In this document: one piece after another, positions 24,523 to 31,488 of the stretch
Layout: each line of letters starts with the position of its first letter
Position numbering within the stretch: position 1 is the stretch's first letter
Origin: Lentzea alba
GTDB lineage: Bacteria; Actinomycetota; Actinomycetes; Mycobacteriales; Pseudonocardiaceae
Assembly (NCBI RefSeq): GCF_011067745.1
Contig: NZ_JAAMPJ010000006.1
Location: forward strand, 124,001 to 188,000
Direction: 5' to 3'
DNA length: 64,000 nucleotides
Position numbers and translations under genes: made by a program
Notes under the pieces: model-generated
The model's database searches: none
Told to the model about the DNA's origin: nothing
What the model saw: only the letters and a program-made list of their open reading frames with translations

Positions 24523-25149
24523 ATGAGGACCAGCGTGCGCACCCCAGACGCGGGAACCGTCGAAGAAGTGCTGAAGCTCGCGGCGCGGGCACCGTCGTTC
24601 GGCATCGTTCCGCCGTACCGGTGGCGCAAGGGCAACGAGTGTCTGGAGCTCGTGACCACACGTACCGACCAGACGGCGATGCTCGCGTGTGGTGCCGCGC
24701 TGCACCACGTGCGGGTCGCTCTCTCCGCGATGGGCTGGGACTGCCACGTGCTGCGGTCCGGGGCCGACGGCCAGGTCGCGTCGGTGCACCCGCGCTGGGA
24801 GCTCGACGCGTTCTCGTGCGAGGTGGCCTCCGCGGCCGCGATCTCGCTGCGCCGGGAGGACCCCCGGCCCTATCTGGCGGACGAGGTGCCGGACTCGGCG
24901 CTGACCTGGCTGCTGCACGCGGCCCACGCCGAGAGCTGCGACCTGGAACTGGTGGCCCGCCGCGGCGGCGCGCTGGTCCGGATGATCGGCAACGACTGGC
25001 TGCGGATGGGCGAAGCGGTGAGCAGCGTGCTGCTCGCGTCGACCGTGTGGGGCCTGGCGTCGCAGGCGTTGCTGCACGAGGGCCAGGTGCTGGTGCGCGT
25101 CGGCTGGCAGTCGCCCAATGCCGAACCGTTGCCTCCGTCGGCCCGCTAG
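24523..25149 (+). CDS. Shortened Acg-type nitroreductase-like protein
   Basis: A 208-aa protein related to the Acg family of FMN-binding nitroreductase-like proteins: EEVLKLAARAPSFGIVPPYRWR (the usual ...APSxHNxQPW site is altered), then MLACGAALHHVRVALSAMGWD. Acg proteins are about 320-330 residues; here the C-terminal half is reduced, and the protein ends with LASTVWGLASQALLHEGQVLVRVGWQ, which resembles the family's dimer-interface end. The Asn-Ser-Gln cofactor motif is missing, so enzymatic activity is doubtful. ATG 24523 has AGG 9 nt upstream. It follows the SARP gene by 40 bp and may be co-transcribed. Confidence 0.7.
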   Translation: MRTSVRTPDAGTVEEVLKLAARAPSFGIVPPYRWRKGNECLELVTTRTDQTAMLACGAALHHVRVALSAMGWDCHVLRSGADGQVASVHPRWELDAFSCEVASAAAISLRREDPRPYLADEVPDSALTWLLHAAHAESCDLELVARRGGALVRMIGNDWLRMGEAVSSVLLASTVWGLASQALLHEGQVLVRVGWQSPNAEPLPPSAR

Positions 25150-25177
25150 GTCTTCCGTTTGCGTGGACTATGGGTGC

Positions 25178-25570
25178 GTGGATCGCCACCGAACGCTCGC
25201 GCACCTGAGCGACGACGACTGGCTGAGACCTGACTCGTCGTCCACCCAGCTGTACCGGGACCTGTGCGCGTTGCGCGATCTGCCGGTGGGCCAGCTGACG
25301 CCGACGTCGCTGCATCTGCTGGTGACGCATCAGGTGGGGCTGGACGTCACGGCGTTGCTCGCGCTGGAACACGTCGAAGGCGACCCGCTGCGATCGGTCG
25401 CCCTGTACCCCGGCGACCTGCTCGCCGCTCTACTCAGAGTAGACCACTCCTTCTGGGCTGATCACCCTGAGTTACTGTCCAGAATGTCCGCTTTGCTGGA
25501 CCGGCTGCGCACCTTGCCCGACGGCGACTGGCAGCTGCTGGTGTCTGCCGCCGAGCAATTTCCCGGTTAG
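25178..25570 (+). CDS. CdiI-like contact-dependent inhibition immunity protein (orphan)
   Basis: An acidic helical protein of about 130 aa. Its pattern LTPTSLHLLVTHQVGLDVTA, then ALEHVEGDPLRSVALYPGD and DLLAALLRV...FWADHPEL is that of the CdiI immunity family used against CdiA or other polymorphic toxins. GTG 25178 is chosen; GTG 25163 is also possible. No toxin gene of any recognisable kind is beside it, so it is an orphan or works in another way. It is 28 bp after the nitroreductase-like gene, same strand. Confidence 0.7.
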   Translation: MDRHRTLAHLSDDDWLRPDSSSTQLYRDLCALRDLPVGQLTPTSLHLLVTHQVGLDVTALLALEHVEGDPLRSVALYPGDLLAALLRVDHSFWADHPELLSRMSALLDRLRTLPDGDWQLLVSAAEQFPG

Positions 25571-25615
25571 GCGCGCGTTAGGCGAGTCTTTGCCGCCGGC
25601 TGAGTTGCTAGTCCC

Positions 25616-25972
25616 ATGGCTAAGACTCTCGCGGCTGCCGGCCTCACGCTGGCCTCTCTCGCCGCCACCGCAGTCCTCTTCTCCCCCGTGGCTTCTGCGG
25701 AGACCTGCAAGGCTTCCTACTACACCGGTGGCGGTACGACGGCTAGCGGCGAGCGCTTCGACCCCAACAAGCTGACCGCCGCGCACAAGACGCTGCCGTT
25801 CGGCACGAAGGTCAAGGTGAAGAACCGCTCCAACGGCAAGACGGTCACCGTGCGGATCAACGACCGCGGTCCGTTCATCACCGGCCGATGCATCGACCTG
25901 ACCCCTCGCGGCTTCAAAGCCATCGCCCCGTTGTCACAGGGCGTGGTCGGCGTGACGGTCACCAGGGTTTGA
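25616..25972 (+). CDS. Secreted RlpA-like double-psi beta-barrel protein
   Basis: A 118-aa secreted protein: signal peptide to about residue 28 (PVASAE), then one double-psi beta-barrel. Family marks are ASYYTGGGTTASGERFDPNK, LTAAHKTLPFGTKVKVKN, VRINDRGPF with the catalytic-type Asp, and GRCIDLTPRGFKAI. RlpA proteins cleave naked glycan strands of peptidoglycan; short actinobacterial forms lack the SPOR domain and may be lytic or expansin-like. Two cysteines may form a disulfide. Monocistronic. Confidence 0.9.
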   Translation: MAKTLAAAGLTLASLAATAVLFSPVASAETCKASYYTGGGTTASGERFDPNKLTAAHKTLPFGTKVKVKNRSNGKTVTVRINDRGPFITGRCIDLTPRGFKAIAPLSQGVVGVTVTRV

Positions 25973-25996
25973 TCGACTAGAAAAAACTCGTTTAGC

Positions 25997-26025
25997 TTGA
26001 CCCAATCGAGTGAACGAGATAGGCA
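25997..26025 (+). promoter_or_regulatory. Candidate promoter for the Thr/Pro-rich protein gene
   Basis: TTGACC (25997-26002), a 17-base spacer and TAGGCA (26020-26025). Transcription would start near 26032, which is the first GTG of the next gene, so that message may be leaderless or have only a few leading bases. Confidence 0.5.
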
Positions 26026-26031
26026 ATCCGG

Positions 26032-26433
26032 GTGTTAGCGGCGATGAGTGGGCCGGGTCGGCTCGCAACCGGGGCGCTCCTGGGGGCTGTCATTGCCGCG
26101 TTTTACGTGCTCGCGCCGCATGTCGGATCGCTCGCGTCGAGCGATCCGGCAGGCCCGGAGACCGACAGACCGGCCCGCGTATCGCTCATCAACACGCCTT
26201 CGGTGCTCCCGACGGAGTCCAACGTTCCGTCACAGAACGTGTCGTCCCCTCCCTCGTCGTCCGCACCGTCTTCTTCTTCCAAGACAACAACTACGACGAC
26301 GACCACAACTACGACGACCGCCGCGGTGACGACGACTACGACGAAGCCGCCACCGGTTCAGACCACGACGCCCAAACCGCCGCCGGCGCCTACGACCACG
26401 ACGACGCGGCCGTGCGGACTCATCTTCTGCTGA
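26032..26433 (+). CDS. Membrane-anchored Ser/Thr/Pro-rich protein
   Basis: A 133-aa protein (130 from ATG 26044). One membrane span near the N-terminus (GALLGAVIAAFYVLAPHVG) is followed by an outer part that is low complexity: Ser/Pro, a run of 12 Thr, then Lys/Pro/Thr, ending in RPCGLIFC with two cysteines. The Thr run comes from an ACN-triplet tract (about 26285-26345). If GTG 26032 is used, codon 2 is TTA, a rare leucine codon in these genomes. The tail could be O-mannosylated; function unknown. Confidence 0.7.
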   Translation: MLAAMSGPGRLATGALLGAVIAAFYVLAPHVGSLASSDPAGPETDRPARVSLINTPSVLPTESNVPSQNVSSPPSSSAPSSSSKTTTTTTTTTTTTAAVTTTTTKPPPVQTTTPKPPPAPTTTTTRPCGLIFC

Positions 26434-26450
26434 CGCGGGAGAGCGCGATC

Positions 26451-26738
26451 TCAGGCAGCTGATCGCGGCGCGAGACGGACCACCAGCTCGAGGTCGAGAG
26501 CGTGCGCGAGCCGTTCCAGCACGGGAATCGTCGGAACCGTGCCACCCGCCTCGAACCTGGCCACCGCCGGCTGCGTCATCCCGGACGCCTCGGCGAGCCG
26601 CGCCTGGCTCCAGCCACGTTCTTCCCGGACCTCCCGGACCGTTCGTCCCAACTCGAACGCGATGCGAGCGGCCTCGTACGCCTCCTCAGCTCCAGGCTCA
26701 GCCATTCGCCGATCACGGAGCTGCCGCCAGTCGGCCAT
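26451..26738 (-). CDS. HigA-like XRE antitoxin
   Basis: A 95-aa helix-turn-helix protein, the antitoxin half of a HigBA-like module. The N-terminus MADWRQLRDRRMAEPGAEEAY leads into an XRE domain: GWSQARLAEASGMTQPAVARFEAG, then PTIPVLERLAHALDLELVV. ATG 26738 has GGGAG at 8 nt; ATG 26744 is too close to it. It overlaps the toxin gene by 26 bp, with toxin first as in higBA. It should bind both its own promoter and the toxin. Confidence 0.85.
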   Translation of the reverse strand: MADWRQLRDRRMAEPGAEEAYEAARIAFELGRTVREVREERGWSQARLAEASGMTQPAVARFEAGGTVPTIPVLERLAHALDLELVVRLAPRSAA

Positions 26739-27033
26739 CGTCATCACTCCCGTCGTGCTCGTCCACGGTGTGCAGCTGATCAATGCACCGTGCAAGTGCG
26801 CGGCGCGCACGTGCCACCTCTTGGCTTTCACGCATCCGCGTCTTGCGGAACACCGTCAGCAGAACGATTCTTCGCCCGCTGGCGATCCAGTACGTGATGC
26901 GCACCGCGTTGCCGTCCAGGTAGAACCGCAACTCCCTCAGTTTGCCGTCCAGCTGGCGGGTGTACGGCTCACTCAGGTGCACACCCTCGTTCGCCAGCAA
27001 GTCGACGTAGAAGGCAGCGGTCGCGAACTGCAC
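26713..27033 (-). CDS. HigB/Gp49-like RelE-family toxin, start codon problem
   Basis: A 106-aa (from GTG 27033) RelE-superfamily protein of the phage Gp49-like/HigB type. LSEPYTRQLDGKLRELRFYLDG, VRITYWIASGRRIVLLTVFRKT and MRESQEVARARRAL are family signatures. Homologs normally begin with about 20 further residues of the form ELEPEVxxWLxxL. Here that part (VELEPEVRDWLEELN) is coded in frame, 27034-27081, but no ATG, GTG or TTG precedes it before a stop at 27106-27108; the nearby ATGs (27095, 27100) are out of frame. CTG 27090 is the only in-frame near-start. The toxin is either started at CTG, truncated, or broken by a frameshift. Confidence 0.75.
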   Translation of the reverse strand: MQFATAAFYVDLLANEGVHLSEPYTRQLDGKLRELRFYLDGNAVRITYWIASGRRIVLLTVFRKTRMRESQEVARARRALARCIDQLHTVDEHDGSDDDGRLAAAP

Positions 27034-27153
27034 GGTGTTCAGTTCTTCGAGCCAGTCCCGAACCTCGGGCTCAAGCTCGACGGCACCCAGTCCATACCAT
27101 CGATGCTATATACACAGCGTGCCGTCCTCTTTTGAGGGAACGACCTTGACAGG

Positions 27154-27813
27154 TCAGGGCTTCAGGCCCACCGGGCAGGACACCCCGGTACCGCCCAACC
27201 CGCAGTACCCGTGAGGGTTCTTGGCATCGGACAGGTACTGCTGGTGGTAGTCCTCCGCGTAGTAGAACTCCCCGAGCGGCTCGACAGACGTGGTGATCGC
27301 CCCGCGCCCCGAAGCATCCAGAGCCGCCTGGTAGACCGCCAGCGAGGCCTCGGCCGTCACTCGCTGCCCCTCATCGCCGACCAGCAGCAGAGACCGGTAC
27401 TGGGTCCCGATGTCCGCTCCCTGCCGCATCCCCTGCGTCGGATCGTGTCCCTCCCAGAACGCCCGCAGCAGCTCCGCGTACGGCAACGCGGCCGGGTCGA
27501 ACACGACCAGGACGACCTCGGCGTGCCCGGTCCGTCCCGAGCAGACTTCCTCGTACGTGGGGTTCGGGGTGGAGCCGCCCGCGTAGCCCACGGCGGTGGA
27601 CCAGACGCCCGGCGTTTGCCAGAAGAGTCGTTCAGCGCCCCAGAAACAGCCCATGCCGAGGACAGCGGTCCGATGACCGGACGGGAACGGCGGCACCAAC
27701 GGTCGATCCGCGAACACCGCGTGCGACGAAGACGCAGAGAGCGGTTCCGCGCGGCCCGGCAGGGCCTCGTCAGCGGCCACCACCTGCGGTTTGTTGTGCC
27801 CGAACCACGCCAT
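27154..27813 (-). CDS. msrA: Peptide methionine (S)-S-oxide reductase MsrA
   Basis: A 219-aa MsrA, which reduces the S form of methionine sulfoxide in proteins with thioredoxin. Active site GCFWGAERLFW with Cys56, GYAGG, GHAEVVLVVFDP and EDYHQQYLSDAKNPHGYCG with a recycling Cys; a second C-terminal Cys is in GVSCPVG. The N-terminal 45 residues and this tail match the longer actinobacterial MsrA form. Monocistronic. Confidence 0.96.
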   Translation of the reverse strand: MAWFGHNKPQVVAADEALPGRAEPLSASSSHAVFADRPLVPPFPSGHRTAVLGMGCFWGAERLFWQTPGVWSTAVGYAGGSTPNPTYEEVCSGRTGHAEVVLVVFDPAALPYAELLRAFWEGHDPTQGMRQGADIGTQYRSLLLVGDEGQRVTAEASLAVYQAALDASGRGAITTSVEPLGEFYYAEDYHQQYLSDAKNPHGYCGLGGTGVSCPVGLKP

Positions 27814-27935
27814 GCGGTCAATATAACGGTGCGGTGCGCCACAACCAGGTCACGACTTGTGAGGCCCGCACGAAGCCATAAGTGGGCACGGGCACAATGT
27901 CCGAGTCCATGTTCGCGCGGAAGGGGGTGCCAGGG

Positions 27936-29051
27936 GTGACCTGGCAAGACGAGCTGCAGAAGCTCGACAACGAACTCGCCTCTGGTCGGATCTCGGCTGA
28001 CGATTACCGACGGCGCCGGGACGAGGTCCTCTCCGGGTCGGCTGGCGGTGGGCCTGCCCAGAATCCTCAGAGCGGGCCTTTTGCCCCGCCCTTCAAGTGG
28101 GAGGCACAGCCGCCAAACACCTCGGACCGGACCCAGGTCGTCAACGTCCAGGGCCCGCAGCAGCCGCAGCCGCAACCGCCGCAGAACCCCAACCCGGACG
28201 CCACCCAGGTGGTCACCGGTGGCCAGCGCGGAGGTGGCGACGCCGACCGCACCCAGTTCGTGGCGCCGGTTCAGCCCGGTCCCGACGGGTGGGGCCAGCC
28301 CGGACCGCAACAGCAGCAGGCCGCGCCTCCGCCGTGGGTGAGCGGCGACTACGACCAGATCAACCAGCCGTCGCCGAGTTGGAGCCACGGGCCTGAGGTC
28401 TTCGACGAGTCCGGTGGCGGCGGCAAGGGTCGCGTCTTCGCGATCGTCGGTGTCGTGCTGGTGCTCGCGCTCATCGGTGGCGGCATCTGGTGGTTCACGT
28501 CGGGCAGCAAGTCGTCCACCGACACGCCGATCGCCAACAGCGAGACGAACCCGCCGACCACGTCGACGAGCGCCAGACCGAAGCTTCCCGGCAGCACGTT
28601 GCCGGGCAAGATCGACGAGGCCAACAGCGGCCAGACGACCGTTGACCAGGCTTCGAAGGAACGCTCGCAGTTCGGGCCGGAAGAAGCCGCGCTCATCACC
28701 ATGTGCGGTGCCGAGGCCGGCATGACCCAGGTGACCTACTCCGACGACTGGGTCACCCAGATCCACGCCTTCAAGTGCTCGGACGAGGCCGCGGCCAAGG
28801 CGGCCGTCGGGGCGCTCTCGGAGCACCAGAAGAAGTGGGGATTCGTCGCGACGACGGGTCCGGAAAGCCTGCCGGCGATGGTGAACGAGAGGGCCATCGA
28901 CGTTCCCGACGTGCCGTTCGACGAGCGCCTCTTCTACGCCTCCAAGGACACCCTCGTGCGCATCGAGGTGCGCGGCAAGACGAAGGAAGCCATGGAAGGC
29001 GGCATGACCAAGGTCGTCGCCGCCGTCGCCAAGAACTACCCCACCAAGTGA
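27936..29051 (+). CDS. Membrane protein with SHOCT-like N-terminus
   Basis: A 371-aa protein. GTG 27936 follows AAGGGGG and gives the N-terminus VTWQDELQKLDNELASGR; ATG 27909 is possible. Residues 1-35 are a SHOCT-like helical hairpin (RISADDYRRRRDEVLS). About 36-160 is Pro/Gln/Gly-rich with three DxTQxV-type repeats (DRTQVVN, DATQVVT, DRTQFVA). A membrane span lies near 168-190 (VFAIVGVVLVLALIGGGIWWF), then a Thr/Ser linker and an outer alpha/beta domain of about 150 residues with two cysteines. The TQ repeats look like phospho-Thr sites read by FHA domains. Function unknown. It overlaps galE by 16 bp. Confidence 0.75.
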   Translation: MTWQDELQKLDNELASGRISADDYRRRRDEVLSGSAGGGPAQNPQSGPFAPPFKWEAQPPNTSDRTQVVNVQGPQQPQPQPPQNPNPDATQVVTGGQRGGGDADRTQFVAPVQPGPDGWGQPGPQQQQAAPPPWVSGDYDQINQPSPSWSHGPEVFDESGGGGKGRVFAIVGVVLVLALIGGGIWWFTSGSKSSTDTPIANSETNPPTTSTSARPKLPGSTLPGKIDEANSGQTTVDQASKERSQFGPEEAALITMCGAEAGMTQVTYSDDWVTQIHAFKCSDEAAAKAAVGALSEHQKKWGFVATTGPESLPAMVNERAIDVPDVPFDERLFYASKDTLVRIEVRGKTKEAMEGGMTKVVAAVAKNYPTK

Positions 29052-30016
29052 GACCTGGCGTGCCACTGCCACGCGGTGGCGAGGATCTCGGCAAGACCGA
29101 ACCTGGCACGCCAGCCCAGCACCTCGGAAGCACGGGCCGGATCCGCCCACACCACGGGCGGGTCCCCCGGCCGCCGCTCGCCGAACGTCACCGGCAACGG
29201 CCGTCCGGCGACCTGCTCCAGCCCCTTCACCACCTGCAGCACCGAGTACCCCGTGCCGGTGCCCAGGTTCAACGCGGCCGACGAACCACCGTCCTGCAGG
29301 TGTCCCAGCGCCAGGACGTGCGCCTCGGCCAGGTCCACCACGTGCGTGTAGTCGCGAACCGCGGTGCCGTCCTCGGTCGGGTAGTCGCTGCCGAACAACG
29401 TCACCGGTGGACGCGCTCCCAAAGCGGCCTTCGCCAGCAACGGCACCAGGTTGTGCGTCGGGCCCCAGTCCTCGCCGATGCTGCCGTCGAGCGCCGCTCC
29501 GGCCGCGTTGAAGTACCGCAACGACATCCAGCGCAGGCCGTGCGCGTTCCCGTACGCCTCGATCATCCGCTCGCCCACGAGCTTGCTGTGGCCGTACGGG
29601 CTGATGGGCTGCAACGGACTGTCCTCGGTGATCGGCAGCTTTTCCGCGGCGCCGTAGACCGAACAGGACGACGAAAAGACCAGATCACGAACACCGGTGC
29701 CGACCAGCGCGTTCAGCACGGACAGCGTGCCGGTGGCGTTGTTGTGGAAGTACAGCCCGGGGTCCTTCATGGACTCACCAGGGTTCTTCAGGCCGGCCAG
29801 GTGGATGCAGGCCGTCACACCGTGGTCCCGAATGACCTGTTCCAGCGCCGCGGTGTCGGTGACGTCGATAATGTGTACCGGGGTGCCGGACGGTACGGCC
29901 GCGAGCGAGCCCGTGCGCATGTTGTCGACGACGACCACGCCGCGTCCGGCGTCGGTCAACGCGTGCACGACGTGCGAGCCGACGTAACCCGCACCGCCGG
30001 TAACCAGGATCGTCAC
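29036..30016 (-). CDS. galE: UDP-glucose 4-epimerase
   Basis: A 326-aa extended SDR enzyme converting UDP-glucose and UDP-galactose. Rossmann motif TGGAGYVGSH, SSSCSVYG with the catalytic Ser, Tyr141 and Lys145 in YGHSK, then RYFNAAGA and RDYTHVVDLA, which separate GalE from related epimerases. It is divergent from the first glycosyltransferase gene (53 bp) and probably shares its regulatory region. Confidence 0.95.
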   Translation of the reverse strand: MTILVTGGAGYVGSHVVHALTDAGRGVVVVDNMRTGSLAAVPSGTPVHIIDVTDTAALEQVIRDHGVTACIHLAGLKNPGESMKDPGLYFHNNATGTLSVLNALVGTGVRDLVFSSSCSVYGAAEKLPITEDSPLQPISPYGHSKLVGERMIEAYGNAHGLRWMSLRYFNAAGAALDGSIGEDWGPTHNLVPLLAKAALGARPPVTLFGSDYPTEDGTAVRDYTHVVDLAEAHVLALGHLQDGGSSAALNLGTGTGYSVLQVVKGLEQVAGRPLPVTFGERRPGDPPVVWADPARASEVLGWRARFGLAEILATAWQWHARSHLVG

Positions 30017-30069
30017 CGCTTGTCCTCCGTTCGACGGCGACAGGCTATGCCAGACCCACGAGGGGATTG

Positions 30070-31488
30070 ATGTCGACCATGACTCGCCAGGTCGTGTACG
30101 TAGTCCCGGACGTCACGGAGCCGGCCGGCGGCGTGCGCGCCATGTACCGGCACGCGGAACTCGCCGAACGCACCGGCTTCGACGCCAAGGTGTGGCACCT
30201 CGCCGAGGGCTTCCAGATCGGGTGGTTCTCCTCGACCGCGCAGGTCATCAGCGGTGAGACCTGCGAGCTCGGCCCGGACGACGTGCTGGTCGTCCCTGAG
30301 GTCATGGTGCTGGACGGGTTCGACCCGGCCCCCGGCGTGCGCAAGGTCGTCTACAACCAGAACCACTTCTACACCTACGACAACTTCACCGGGAACGACT
30401 ACCCGGCGTGGAAGCCGGCGCCGCAGGTGTGGGCGGGGTCGAAGGTGAGCGTCGACGTGCTGGGCGCGTTGCACCCGAAGCTCAAGGTCCAGCTGGTGCC
30501 GTACGTGATCGACACCGAGCTGTACCGCTTCGCCGAGGAGCGCAAGCGCAAGATCGTGCTGCTCCCGCGCAAGCGCCCGCGTGAGGCCGCCGTGCTGAGC
30601 ACGCTCTTCCGCAACGACAAGCGCTTCGCGGGCGTCGAGGTCGTGTCGCTCGACGACGTGACCGAGCAGAAGGTCGCCGACGAGCTCGCCGACGCGTCGG
30701 TGTTCATCGCGCTCGGCCGGGACGAGGGCTTCGGCCTGCCCGCCGCGGAAGCGCTTTCCGCGGGCTGCGTCGTGATCGGCTACCCGGCCGGTGGTGGCGC
30801 CGAGCTGTTCCAGGCTCCCGGCACGCACGCGGTCGAGGACGCGGACGTGCTGACGATCGTCGAGAAGGCCGCCGCGGTGTTCGCGCAGGAGCCGTCGATC
30901 GACGAACGCCGCTCGTACCGCGCGTGGATCGAGGAGCACTACTCCGAGGACTCACTGGTCAAGCACCTGCAGGCGGCCGTCACCGCCGCCACGAAGACCA
31001 GGGCGAAGGGCGGCACGGCCCGCCACCCGCTGTCCCAGGTCGTCGTCCCCGAGGCCGACGCGGCCGCGGACCAGCTGGAGCGCAGCCTTCAGTTCGCGGA
31101 CGAGCAGAAGGCGGCCCGCGAGCGCGCCGAGTCGGTCGCGACCGGTCTCGAGGACGCGCTGGGCAAGGCGCTCGCCGAGCTGGAGGAGTCCCGCCGCCGC
31201 GAGTACGTGGTGGCGCAGGAACTGCACGACCTCAAGAACGAGTACACCGAGCTGGCCAAGGCGGCCGAACGCCTCACCGCGCTGGACGAGGCCACGACGT
31301 TGCTCGCCGAGTACGCCCGCGACAACGACCGCCTCAACCGCAGGCTGGACGAGGAGATCCGCGAGCACCTGCACTGGCGCACCACGCTGCAGGACAGGAT
31401 CACCGATCTCGAACGCTCCACGTCGTGGCGCGTCACGGCTCCGCTGCGCAAGGCGACCGGTGTGATCAAGGGCGGGCGCAATGCCTGA
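30070..31488 (+). CDS. GT-B glycosyltransferase with coiled-coil C-terminus
   Basis: A 472-aa transferase. The GT4-like donor site is seen as ALGRDEGFGLPAAEALSAGC, with the EX7E-type pair, then YPAGGGAELF. The N-terminal Rossmann half includes GGVRAMYRHAELAERTGFD. Residues about 330-460 are charged coiled coil (LERSLQFADEQKAARERAE and on), ending with DLERSTSWRVTAPLRKATG, a tail shared by many cell-surface glycosyltransferases. ATG 30070 has GAGGGG 5 nt upstream. It overlaps the next gene by 8 bp. Sugar donor and acceptor are unknown; cluster context suggests surface polysaccharide or glycoprotein. Confidence 0.85.
   Translation: MSTMTRQVVYVVPDVTEPAGGVRAMYRHAELAERTGFDAKVWHLAEGFQIGWFSSTAQVISGETCELGPDDVLVVPEVMVLDGFDPAPGVRKVVYNQNHFYTYDNFTGNDYPAWKPAPQVWAGSKVSVDVLGALHPKLKVQLVPYVIDTELYRFAEERKRKIVLLPRKRPREAAVLSTLFRNDKRFAGVEVVSLDDVTEQKVADELADASVFIALGRDEGFGLPAAEALSAGCVVIGYPAGGGAELFQAPGTHAVEDADVLTIVEKAAAVFAQEPSIDERRSYRAWIEEHYSEDSLVKHLQAAVTAATKTRAKGGTARHPLSQVVVPEADAAADQLERSLQFADEQKAARERAESVATGLEDALGKALAELEESRRREYVVAQELHDLKNEYTELAKAAERLTALDEATTLLAEYARDNDRLNRRLDEEIREHLHWRTTLQDRITDLERSTSWRVTAPLRKATGVIKGGRNA

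Noticed and set aside
26281..26420. ACN-triplet tract as a microsatellite without function
   Set aside because: It is in frame within a plausible membrane-anchored Thr/Pro-rich protein, so it is listed as coding instead.
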